A stretch of 64,000 nucleotides of DNA from Mangifera indica (lineage: Eukaryota; Streptophyta; Magnoliopsida; Sapindales; Anacardiaceae). The notes beneath the pieces are model-generated. The model worked only from the letters and a program-made list of their open reading frames with translations. It was not told the origin of the DNA and did no database searches. Made by a program: the position numbers and the translations under genes. The stretch is from positions 756,887 to 820,886 of the forward strand of contig NC_058145.1 of assembly GCF_011075055.1 (NCBI RefSeq), read 5' to 3'. How positions within the stretch are numbered: position 1 is the stretch's first letter; every line of letters begins with the position of its first letter. This document shows, piece by piece, positions 1 to 11,433 of this stretch.

Positions 1-260
1 TGACTCACCAAATTCACAAACTCGGAAAAGTTTAATCGAATTAGTGAAAACAACATTATTTTGATTAATATGTATCAAAATGATATCATTTTAATCGATT
101 TTAGCTTAACTATAATAGTAAATTGAACTTAGCTAAGTACAACAGTTGAACTCAAGCTTAGCTTCTCTTAAATCAACCCAAACTTGTATTGATTTGAGAG
201 GAGTCTGGCTCTTTCAAACCGAATCAAACTCAAACAGACTCAAATTTGATCCCATACCTC
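1..260. repeat. Dispersed palindrome-rich repeat, left copy (may start before the window)
   Basis: This stretch shares with 57380-57705 the order of a palindrome of the form AAAATGATATCATTTT (about 78-93), a TATGTATCAAAA-like segment and CTCAAGCTTAGC-like words, and ends in a GATCCCATACCTC-like edge. It looks like a non-autonomous foldback or MITE-type repeat. No coding potential is visible. Bases 261-637 after it hold nothing I can name. Confidence 0.45.
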
Positions 261-637
261 ATTATACATAAATATGTCTCCTTCTAATAAGTATGGAAAT
301 AGAAGTCATAGTCATTAGATGTCCAAGTTGAAAGTAACATTTAGGAAAATCATGAGTTTTGATTCAAAGTTTGGCCACTGAAAACCATGGTTTCTGTAGT
401 TAGAGATAGCTTTAAAACGACAGCATTCAAATCAAAACACGACAGACAGACTGAACATATTCGTGAATATATGAATGATGAGAGAGAAGAGAAGCAAAAT
501 TAATTCATATCATTATAAACCTGCAACTTGTGAATTCTTGGAGTTCCATATTTTAAAGATGGTGGGCTTTCAATGACAGCAGACACGGCATCTCCGTGCC
601 TGTGATGATCCTTCTGGTGTTTTTATGGATTGGAGGA

Positions 638-1411
638 GGCCAAATAACTATGTCCTAACCAATATTTGAAAAATGACAATTCCCACCTTTAAGTTTGAAA
701 AAATCATCTTCCCCCCTATCAATCAAAGTAAGTAGTTTGTTTTAACAATTAAATGGTATTTATGTTATTTTATCTAAAAATGATAAGATTAGTGTAATTA
801 ATTGTCATTTTGTTCATGAGATTTAAAATGTTATGATAACATTTCTGCCTAACTGAATCGAGAACACTATTTTAGGGTGTGAATGTCATTTTTAAAGCTT
901 ATTAAGAGTAAATGAATATTTTCTCTATTTTGTTTAAGAAATTATCAAATTCTCCTTATATATTATAAAAATATTTATGACTCATTCTTTTATAATATGA
1001 TATTTATATCTTTTATTTGTTACATTCTATTTAGTTATTTAGAAGTGTAATTGTCAATTTTTTAAACTTGTGAACAATATATAAAAATTAAAAAAATTAA
1101 AAAACACCCAAACTCTTTTCAAATTCCCAAAACTGTATAAAAATTTTTATTAACATCCTTAATATTTTAAAAATTATCATATACTTTTAAACATATAATT
1201 ATACTTATTAACATCTTATTTATATTTTTACTGGTAATTTTTTTATTATTTTTAATTGAAATTAAAACAAATCCAGGTTAAAATTTTGAATAAGATTTTG
1301 GAGGCAAAGTATTATGTAGTTAATAAATGGGTAGGAAAATGACTTTTTCAAATTTGAATGTGTGGAAATATGACATTCATCATACCATGGGTGGGAACTA
1401 GTCATTTGGCC
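638..1411. mobile_element. Mutator-like MITE, GGCCAAA family, copy 1
   Basis: The left end begins GGCCAAATAACTATGTCC and the right end, read in reverse complement, begins GGCCAAATGACTAGTTCCC. The similarity extends inward about 75 bp, including a shared TTTGAAAAA(A/G)TCAT segment. The interior is AT-rich and non-coding. Sister copies at 14086, 38597 and 48134 have the same GGCC termini and 9-bp target duplications. Here the flanking 9-mers (629-637 and 1412-1420) do not match well, so this insertion is older or its edges are misplaced by a few bases. Confidence 0.6.
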
Positions 1412-1457
1412 TTGTAGAGACGACTCTCAATATTCAATACACCTTCAAAATGAAATT

Positions 1458-1505
<48 letters not shown>

Positions 1506-1510
1506 ATTTT
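1458..1510. repeat. (CT)n microsatellite
   Basis: Uninterrupted CT dinucleotides run for about 45 bp and then become slightly interrupted. The antisense RERERE open frame across it is a product of the repeat. Confidence 0.95.
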
Positions 1511-3879
1511 TGCAGAGCGGCATGTGTTATAAGGTGAGAGGAGAAGTAATTGCAAGTTAGAGCATGCATGGGAATGCGTTTCATTTAAGTAGAAATATTT
1601 TTCAAATGTATCCAAAATCTTGGCATGTAGCATCAACTTCACATTTACCATTCTCACCAACTCCTCTGCTTCTCTTCTTCTTTAATTCCTCATTTACTTT
1701 ACAGATATCATTGTATACAATATCTCATCAATGCTCCATGCATCATTCATTTAATTTTCAGTTCTAGCTCCTTCCAACATTAGGGTTGGCCGGCATGCAT
1801 GCAAAACTCGAGTCCAGCCAGTGGTTTGAGAAAGCTCAACTTGAGTTTAGATGGGTTAAGCTTGAGTCAAGTGTGACTTACAGTTCTTAGCTTGTTTGAA
1901 AACTGAGTTAAACTCAAATCGGGGGAAATTTGTTTCGATCCAACTCACAAACCAATTATATGACTTAACATTTTAATGATAAAAAAATTCTAATAGTACG
2001 ATGAGATATCATTTTTCCTTTTTTGGGAAATTCTAATATTTAAAATGATATTATTTATAAGATTATGAAAACAAATCACGAATTCGAGTAATAACAACCA
2101 ATAATCAATACCACGAAATGTAACTTTTCTTTTTTGTTCTTTTACCAAACGAAAATGATTAATTTACTCATGAATACTCCATGCATCATTGATTTTCAAT
2201 TCTAACTCCTTCTCAAACTAGGGTAAGTTAGTATATGTGCAAATAGGATTAGATTCGAATCGAGATAAATCTATTGCTATTTGTACATAAGCACAATTTA
2301 ATAAACGAATCATTTAAAGCCTACTAGGCAATCTATGTGAAGCGAAAAATGTACGCGTATACATATATGTGACAAAACTTTATATCAGTTTTGAAGAATT
2401 AATAAGATGGGTCCTGCCATGCCACAACTTCATTCACTTCTCCCATCTCTGAAACATCATTTACTATCACCACGAAATGTATGAGCAAGACATTACTGCA
2501 CTTTTAAGCCCCTCTCTCTCTCTCTCTTCTTCTTCTTCAAACAAATAAATTTAAATTTAAATACGATTGTATCATATTAGATATAATTAGGTTTGCATCT
2601 GAGCTAAGTGAGCTTAAGTTTGGTTTGATGTTCTTCTTGAATGAGCAAAACACAAGTTCGAATTGGCTTAAATTATATATCGTGTCGTATTATAGGATGC
2701 CTTTTTCAAAAATATATAATAAAAAATTCTAATTGTTGTATTATCATTTTAGAAAATATTATAAACACTCTTGAAAACTTAAAATTTCTCATATACGTCT
2801 CTATTATATCTTTATTTTCTCTAAAAATGTGTATCATCAGTATCAATAATATGTATCACACTATACGATATATCCATTTTATCATATTAATTTAATATAT
2901 TTTAGAATATATATCATTTTTTGTATGTATTATATTATATCATAAGATATATATCGTGTATTATAAAATATTAATAACCATAATATCATCTTTCTTAGTG
3001 ATTTTCATATTTTCTAACAACTTTTGTTTTCTGCTTCAAATGTGGCAATTCTTCCTCTTTTCCAATGTTTGTTGACAATTTCTCAAATGACATGCATTAT
3101 TATTAGCTCTAGCAAGCTTGAACTAGATTTTTTAAATTCAATTTGACTTTGAGTTAATCCCTATCAAGGCAAGCTTACTTCAGCTTGAATTCACTTTTAA
3201 ATTATAATTTTTAGTATTTAGTAAAAATTTTTAGAAGTAGCATTAGGGTTTGTGAGTAGTCCCAATCGGATGGGTAAGGATGTCGGATTGGCCAAATGAG
3301 GACCCACTAACTTGATTTCATATTAGATTTTATGACCCATTTGTTTGTCATGTCCCCATTTCTGCCCTATAACCGTTGAGGCTTAAGCTTTGGTTCATCT
3401 TCCCCTTCCCTCCTCCATAAATTTCTGTGTTATGTTATAGAACCAATTCATAAAATCTTTCAGTATCTTTTTAGGCTACGGGAGTAAATGTTGCTGCTCT
3501 TGGGTCCTACTACGTATATTATATGAAGGAAATTCAATTGTTTTTTACATTGGCTTATTGTTATTTAGTAGTATAAGGTTGTTGATTTCGTAATGATATC
3601 GTGGGTCAGAAGTTGCTCCAGAAGTGCAACGTGTAAGAGTAACATCATGCACTTTGTTGAAGAAGGAAGTAAGTCATTATTGCATAAACTAGTTGAGAGT
3701 TAGAGTAATTTTATTGGTGAGTTAAATACAAAAAAATCTCTATAACTTTAAACCCATAATAGATATACGCAAAACTAACCTTAAAATAGGTATGTCCGAG
3801 GGTATCAAATGGATAATTCAACCGTGCCAAGCCTCTTACCTGTGAATACTATTTCCTTCATTCTTTTTCTCGACATATA

Positions 3880-4868
3880 TCTCACGTGACAAAAAATTTA
3901 ACAACCCAATTACAATATAACTAAAATTCACATTTTCTTTCAACTCATAAAACAACTTCTATTATTGCGAACATTGACAAAAACAGTCGGATCTAAAACT
4001 TAACATTATTCCCCTTTCAAGGTCTAAATCTTATTTGCACATGTTGTCTAAAGAAGGTTATCACCAATCAAATCACTCGTGCCATCATTTTTTCATCATT
4101 TGCCTTTTCTAAGCAATCATATTATTTGTCTTTGTAATGCTAACTTTCAATTTAAATCTCTCTCTAAATTCAACATCCTTTTCTTGAATCTTTGTCAATA
4201 AGTTTTTTGTTCTCATAAATGCTTCATTCTTATGCTATAAGACAATATTATTATCTAATTTTAAAACTGATTGACTTATCAACAAAATCTTAACTAAAAA
4301 TTGATAGGATTTAAACAAAGATGACAACAACAACAAAATCTTTTATTCATCTTTTTAGCTTATTGACAGGACTAATTGACAATTTATGAACAAATTAAAC
4401 TCATTTAGGTGTTCGTGACGACTTATAACTTCTTTAGTCTTTAAAGAATACATATCAATCTTCAAGCACGATCAATTAGTTAATGACTTAAGGTATAAAT
4501 GCCCATGAGCTTATCCCACAAACCCTTTTGCATAATCTTAGTCAACACGCTATAATTTATTTATGGGGCTAGGAAAAATCTAATGATAGTAACAACTTTC
4601 TTTTGAATCTTACTTCGATTACTATCAATCATTTCTCTTAGACTTAGTATCCTCTAATGGCTCATTTAGCTCTTGTTGTGTGAAGAAATCTTGAATTGCA
4701 TTTTTTTCTAACATAAATTTATTTTTTCATCAATTGGAGGAATCTCTATTTTACTAGAAATATCTTCCAACATTTTGAGGTATCCCCTTTACGCAAATTA
4801 AGCCTCAAGACTCTTCTCTTGACTCATCTCATCTCAAGTCATGAAACTTGCTCTAATATCACTTATTG
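3880..4868 (-). mobile_element. Possible degraded Copia-type fragment with a tRNA-iMet primer-binding-like site
   Basis: On the minus strand 4849-4861 reads TGATATTAGAGCA, close to the plant Copia primer binding site TGGTATCAGAGC. A CA dinucleotide sits a few bases upstream, where an LTR would end. The sequence that would be internal (down to about 3880) is riddled with stops and shows no gag or pol motif. No matching second LTR was found, so this is only a candidate. Confidence 0.25.
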
Positions 4869-5590
4869 AAATTTAAAAATACAAACAAATAAATAACACC
4901 AAACCCAAGAAAAATAAAGAAAGCCTAAAAGAAATCCCAAAGCAAAATATATACAAATATTTGGTTCATTCGGATATAAAGTGATATATTCTAATTAAAA
5001 CGACTATTTAATAAATTTTTAATAAAACTATATATATATTTTTAAATATATAATTAATTTATTATTATATTATTTAATAATTTTAAATTAAAAATAATTA
5101 ATAATTAATTTTATAATAACATTTATATATTTAATTATATATTTGACTGTTTATATACATAATATCGGTAAATTTGGATGGAATAGACTAAGGACGGCCT
5201 GAGGCCCATCCACTATGATGGAATGTCAGCAACCGCCAACTTCTTTTGGATAGAGACCAAACTGTCAATTCTCAAATAATTACCTTTCACAACCAGACTT
5301 CAAAATTTGACGTGATGATGGGAAATCTATTTATGTTGGCTCTCGAATTTGTCGCCTCGGCTTTCATCCAGGTGAAAGGGCCGTGTATTTGGCTGAAATC
5401 CAGCCGGTGGAATTTGTACATTTAGAAGCCATCGATGTGATTTGAATTTGACGAAGTTTGTGCTGAAATCAGTCTTTGTCCGCCAAGAAGGGAAACATAA
5501 TAAGGGCTGCGAATCGAATTTCAATTGAAGCTTCAGTACATAGTTCAACTTAAATCTCTGGTTGGTTGTGCTACTTGTTCTATCAAAAAT

Positions 5591-6271
5591 AGGTTAAAAG
5601 GACTATTTCACTCTCAAGCTTAATTGTATTTTGAAAATCATATTAGTAAAATTTAAAAAATTTAAAGTCTTATTCGTTGATCAATTAAAATTAAAATTTT
5701 CATTAAAAATTAAGGTAAAATCGTTGTTTTATTAATAATATTAAAAAAATAATAAATTTTATTATATTTCTTCCTTAAGTTTTAAAAACTAACATTTTAT
5801 CTCTTCTAAAGTTTTTTAATTTTAAAAAGTCATATTCTTTTCTCCCAAAACCTTAGAATTTTTTTTCCCCTCTGGCTACTATTTTCTACGATCTAGAAAG
5901 CATGACGATAAAGTCTCTTTGTCTTCATTATCGGATCTCTTCGTCTGAATTTCTTTCCGTGTATCGACCAATGGTTTAGGGTAGAGAGCGGAGGTCATCG
6001 GCATTAGAGATAATGGTCAGAGAGATAAAAAAAAATTATAAAGTTTTGGCAAAAAAATGTAATTTTCTAAAGTTTAAAAACTTTAAGTAGTAATGAAATT
6101 GTTAGTTTTTAATATAATAAATTTTATATTTTTTTAATATTATTATTGAAATGATGATTTTACTCATGTCTTTAATAGAAAATTTTAAAAACAATTATAT
6201 TATATTTTTTAAGCTGCGTGAATATAATTTTAGAAACACACTTAAACTTCAATAAGATATACTCTTTTGAC
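5591..6271. mobile_element. Mutator-like MITE, GGCCAAA family, diverged copy 2
   Basis: The termini are imperfect inverted repeats about 45 bp long: AGGTTAAAAGGACTATTTC at the left, and GTCAAAAGAGTATATCTT as the reverse complement of the right end. The flanks are ATCAAAAAT (5582-5590) and TTCAAAAAT (6272-6280), an 8 of 9 match consistent with a 9-bp target duplication. The interior contains blocks (TTTAAAAACTAA, TTTTATTAATAAT) in mirrored order like those in the 38597 and 48134 elements. No transposase is present. Confidence 0.65.
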
Positions 6272-7050
6272 TTCAAAAATATTATATTATTTTTCTTATT
6301 AATAATATTAATTTTTTGATAATACCCATTATAAGAACTAAAACCGACTCATATTCACACATAGCTCTTATAATTTATTTTTTACTTCTTTTCTTAAATC
6401 GAAATGATGGTGTTTTCTTTTAAGCCAAGTCCCATGAGCCTAATCCACCCAAATCTATGATTTTAAAGGCCGGAATTATGAAAAACTTAGAGTAATTCTA
6501 CGTATATATATTTTTTAATATATAATTAATTATATAATGATATATTATCTATATATTTAATTATATATTAAAAAATACATTAATATAATTTTATTGAAAA
6601 AAATTATAAGCCCACAGGCTCCAGATATTGGACCATTCTACAAGTTCATCAAATTCAAATTTATTTCAAAGCCTTCCAACAATAAAAAACCTGTCTAACC
6701 AGTTAAGTGAACGCCTTGCAGCAATCACAACTTAACATATGCAGAAACCCAGAAGAAAAACGAATATACCAGCTAAGCTGAGACCACCTCTCAGCGAAAA
6801 AGGTGAAAAAAATTAGACAAGCAGGATGAAGTTCTGCCCAAACGAGGTGTAAACTTCAAGTAACCTTAAAACCAAAATTGTGTTACAGGAAAAGGATCTA
6901 ACATGATCAAAATTGCATCAGCATATTTTGTATGTATGATATCCACGAAGTCACTTGTCCGCGTCTTGTTGATGTTAGGTGTTGCTCCTATGCCGTCACC
7001 AAACATTTGATTGAATTAAAAGAATTAAAGCAAGTGCCCCGGTCCTAATT
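6272..7050. other. 3' flank and probable 3' UTR of the carrier gene; AT-rich spacer
   Basis: The GC-richer part from about 6600 to 7050 borders the stop codon of the minus-strand carrier and probably carries its 3' UTR. The rest, 6272-6600, is AT-rich spacer with no recognisable feature. Confidence 0.4.
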
Positions 7051-10000
7051 TTATGCGTTATATGTGTTCTGTAGAACATACTTCACAACTTCATAAAATG
7101 AAACCACAATCCCAACTGAAGGGCCTGCACGGGCAACACGAGGACCAACTCCAGTAAACAAACCTTTCATACCCGAATCCCTGTACCAAGAACAAACTTT
7201 AAGGTCAGAAAGTAATTTCTGACCCCCAAAAAAAAGGAGTGGAAGCTTGTAACCAATGGTCAGTTCAGAAATCATTAAAAGACAACAAATTTAAACTGAT
7301 CAAAGGTTGGACCAGCAAAACAATAGATTCTGCAGCTACCCTATAAGTTTTAAACAATATGGGAAAAGATTTATGAGATGTATATAAGCAAACACCCAAT
7401 AAAATTTGTAAATTTGCAGTTCGACAACCTAGGTGCAACAGGGTATTGACAGGACCAAAACACACTGTGCCCACAAACTTCAAGATGATATTCCCAACAA
7501 AATAAAACCAGAGAACAGATCTTGTGAGTGAATACTTCATAGAGAAGTCGGTGTAGTTCAAACTGACATCTAAAAGGACATGAAATAAGAAAAGTACCTC
7601 CAAACCCCTATCAGTGTTTGCCGTGTTGTCATCCTCAATGCCCTGGCGGGATCTTTCTGAAATTAAGAGAACACTAACACTTTAAGAAATGATATTACAT
7701 GAGTAAAAGAAAGAACAAATGTCAATCTAAAGCTATTCATAAAGAGCCACAGTTCATCTTAAATATATAATTAATCATATCCCATGCTAGGCATTCACTT
7801 ACTCCTAACAATCAAAAGGGCAGTTTGCATATGGTTTGTCATAAGCAAATAAGCGCCTAAAAGTAATTCATCATAGCAATTTTCTAATTGACATAACTGA
7901 TAGCTCACATTACACTAGTCCAATCAAGAAATTCACTAAAACCCTTTCAGAAATACCTCTATTTGCCTTCGGGTTTTTGCAACATCTAGAGGACATGTTG
8001 CACCTGCAGCAAGGCTTCCAGCAACAAAACCAGCTGAAAAGTTTGCTCCTAGAACACTAGCTGCATTGGATTCCTCATCAAACAGAGTAAGAAGTCTTCT
8101 CCGGATCTAATAAAAAGGAAAAAATAAATTATGAACAACTTATATGGCAAATGAAAGAGAACCTAGCATACCTAAACAAAATATCAATACAAAAAAAAAC
8201 AAAGTTTAAAAGAATGATCTCACAGGTTCAAGGGTAGACCAACAAATTGCTGAGTAAGGAATATCACGAGCAAGCTGGGCTCCCATGCCTGTCCAAAGCA
8301 TGCGGTAACCTTGCACTATTACAATAAAGAGTGTCAATTTAAATGAATATCCAAGAAACAAAATTTAAAAATATCAATTAATCAAAAGTTGGGACTTACC
8401 TATAAAAAATATTAATTAAATTCTGATAGAGGCCTAATTACCAAAGTATATTTCCGCAGGCCCAAGAAGAGCAAAGAGGAAGGAGGCCCAGAAAAGGAAG
8501 GAAGGATGAAACTCTCAGCTGAGGATTCAAGGATTAACAAGATGGAGGGCAATCTGGGGATTACAGAAGCTGATCTGAAACAGAGTGATCCTGGCCATTC
8601 AGTTGAAACACTTGGCAGCTTATGAGTGGGCAGAGGGAAGAATTCGGTTAAGGAAATTCATCATTTTATATGGCAGCAGAAAAAGGAAGGGAACAGCTTT
8701 TGTTTTGTCTAGAATGATGTACTGAAGTTTGTCTGAGAAGAAGGAGGGGTCTGGCTCTCGAATTCCAGAATTAGCAGTGTCTATTTCCTTTGATAATGTC
8801 CATTTCATTTTAGTTTGTTGCTCCAAATTAAGTTGTAATGCACTTGGTGTAAACTCTGCCTTGGTTAATGAATGAATGGGATGGACTGCACTTTTCTATT
8901 CCATTGTCTGAGTTATTTTATTTGATTGAGTCCTTAATATATAAACTGAATGCTGGATATTGAGGTCTGGAATTCTACAGAATTTGATTCTTCCACTTAT
9001 TTCGGTTAGAAGAAATTGAAGCTGGGGCAGGGAAGATTGCAGACTGAACGGGTACGTAACAAACTCATATAAAGTATATATAATACTTAAACAACCGTTC
9101 ATCAACTTAAGGTAAGAACTGGCATGCTCCATTTTTAGCACTTGGTTCAAAACTTCTACAAGTTAAAGACATTTTTTCTAATCCTGCAGTCATTCAGTAG
9201 CTAATTTGTCACATAGACACATTTCTTAAATATTTTACTAGTATAGCGAATGAGGTTCACTTCTCTAAGAAGTCTATCTGTTCTAATTCAGTTGCCTAAC
9301 ATCACCAAATTCAAAGACCCAAATGCAGTAAAGTTAAAATAGATATGATACTAAGTTTACCAACTCAATGATAGATAAACACGCAATTTATAATATTTTG
9401 AATACTGAGCAAAACAAAGACCCTGATAGAATATTGATTGATGAAGCCAGGTTCAGAAGTACAGATAAGTACAAATCAACTTACAGCTGTTTTGAGCATT
9501 GTTTGTGCTCTTAACATGCGAGACAACACCAAGTAGCGTCCTCCAAACACCAGGAGGCTTCTTACCAATCTGGGTCTCCTTGAATGCCTATTATACAACA
9601 AAGGAAGAAAAACAACAATATAAAAACGTACGAATAGAAAAATGAAAAAGGGAAAAGATATATACATCAAATGGGAAAATAACAAGCCTATTTAAGAAAG
9701 CCTAACATTCAAGAAAACAATTAGAAAGCAAACAATAATTTACTAAATAATAACATTTTTAAAGAAATGTGAACATAGTTAATGAATTAAAATCTAGCCA
9801 TAACAACTTAGATATGTTGTGATGCAAACTAGTAATTCCACATAAAAAGCCAGCACATAATGACAATGGTAAAACTATAACTAAAATCATTCAAATCATT
9901 ACAGGAAAAATAATTGCAAATTGCACAGGAACAAAAACTCTGTTTCTGCTAAAGATTTGAAAAGATTTCAAAAACATTGTTGCTTGTTTATATTAACCTG

Positions 10001-11433
10001 TTCCTCCTCAGCTATGCAAGTCAAATTACCATAAAAAAATACCAATAATTTTTTGCTAACCAGTCTACTACACGTCCACCACCCAGCCAAAAAAGAGAAA
10101 ATTAAAATTTCACATCTTTGATGCATAAGGTACATGTTCAACAGGAAGTTTCAAACACATGGCAGTATTCTGACAATCACCTGAAGACTATTTTTCCCCT
10201 AGAAAGGAGCCCATGCCACAAGGATCATAAACCACAAAAATAATATATGTTCAGGATCATCTCGCTGTGGCAGACACCCCACAAATAGAAAAATAGGAAT
10301 AATAAAAGTAGGCATTGATCACTGTATAACCTGCATCCTGGTCCTGGCAAGTTCAATAGGGTAGCAAGTTGTGCAAGCTAATGAACGTGCTAATGATCCT
10401 GCAACCAGAGGGACATATGGTGTTGCAGATGGAGCATTCTGGGCAGTTAGATCCTCTAACCAGTTGCGAAACATGTCATAGAAGGGCAGGTAGATCCCCA
10501 CCTGCACAGAAAATATTAATGCTCCTCAACTAGAGCTCACTCAACAAATATATAAATCATACCAAAGAATACACTTAAAACTGAAATCACCATTCCAGAC
10601 GGACAAACTCACCGTTGGTACAGCCAATGCTAGACCAGCATTTGTGCCTCTCCACAGCCTTGAAAATCCTTCCTGCAAATGTCAAAATGCAATGTGAGCA
10701 CAAATGTTAACATTTCTGCAAAGATGCTGGAAAACTATTAGCATCTCTGCAATGATGCATGCACAAAACATAGCACACAAAATCATTTCCACCAACCTGT
10801 CTTATAATTTTGTAAAAGACATCAAGGGTTCCCTTGTACTGGAAACAATCAGGCGGACAAATTGAAACAGTACCATGAACACCAGCTCGTGTACAAGACG
10901 GGGAACACCTTAAATCAGCAAACAACTAGCCAAAATAAAACCCAAATCAATTGAACTCACAACTATGAATTTGAAAAAATAACAAGAATTAACAGCAAAC
11001 ATTTCTACACCACTCAATCAAACGCACCGTTTTTGGTCCAAAATATGCCATACGACCAATGATATTACTCAACGGATGCGAATAAGGTACTCCAGCAGCT
11101 TGCGCTTGCAGCCTGGTCTGAAATCAAATTTACAAAAACAATAAATGCAGACATTAAGTTTTTTATTTATATTTAAAATTTCAAAAGAATTTGTCATATT
11201 ACTTTGGCCACGTCAAGAGGATTAACAATAATCGCAGACAAAAAGGCGGCACCGGCGGCGGAGAAAGCTCTCGCTCCTAACCCTAATTTTAAATCGGATG
11301 GCGATGCCCTGGTCGTTTGATGAGACAGTGAAGCATTGAATCCTAGCTCCTCTCTATCAGAAACCGCCGATTCCATAGTTGCCGTTTCCCCGGAACTCAT
11401 CCACGGATTCTGCGTTTTAGCGGCCTCCGCCAT
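7051..11433 (-). CDS. MTM1: Mitochondrial carrier family protein, MTM1-like
   Basis: Ten exons join in frame: 11203-11433, 11028-11117, 10797-10925, 10613-10672, 10331-10501, 9485-9587, 8224-8315, 7957-8106, 7598-7656 and 7051-7180, giving about 404 residues. The start is the MAEAAKTQ methionine. Three carrier signatures are visible: PLDVAKTR at the exon 1/2 junction, PIELARTR in exon 5 and PLDVAKTRR in exon 8. Exon 3 carries a cysteine-rich insertion with two CxxxC pairs (about C114/C118 and C130/C134). The family has six membrane helices in the inner mitochondrial membrane. MTM1 homologues are linked to manganese delivery to mitochondrial superoxide dismutase and, in yeast, to pyridoxal-phosphate and iron homeostasis. 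Length is close to the Arabidopsis protein (about 413). All junctions are GT-AG. The acceptor chosen for exon 7 restores the conserved LQGYR. The order next to CRF and UBC supports orthology to At4g27940. Confidence 0.92.
8420..9000. other. GC-richer insertion-like block in intron 7 of the carrier gene
   Basis: The block starts near TGATAGAGGCCTAATT and is purine-rich and GC-richer than the rest of the intron. It looks like a solo LTR or other element fragment, but I could not pair its ends or find a clear target duplication. The minus-strand frame at 8620-8826 has no domain. Confidence 0.25.

Larger units (their letters stand above)
1412..5590. other. Intergenic AT-rich region with simple repeats and degraded retroelement traces
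   Basis: No gene is supported. A long CT microsatellite lies at about 1458-1510. Short degraded repeats rich in CAAGCTTGAG-like words occur near 1790-1930 and 3110-3190. A retroelement-like primer binding site lies near 4849-4861. A short block of higher GC lies at about 5160-5560 and contains a 73-residue open frame on the minus strand with no recognisable domain. Confidence 0.5.

Noticed and set aside
1445..1660. Minus-strand frame with an RERERE run
   Set aside because: Caused by the CT microsatellite.
5327..5548. 73-residue minus-strand frame in a GC-richer block
   Set aside because: No domain, no splice signals and no start context that supports a gene.
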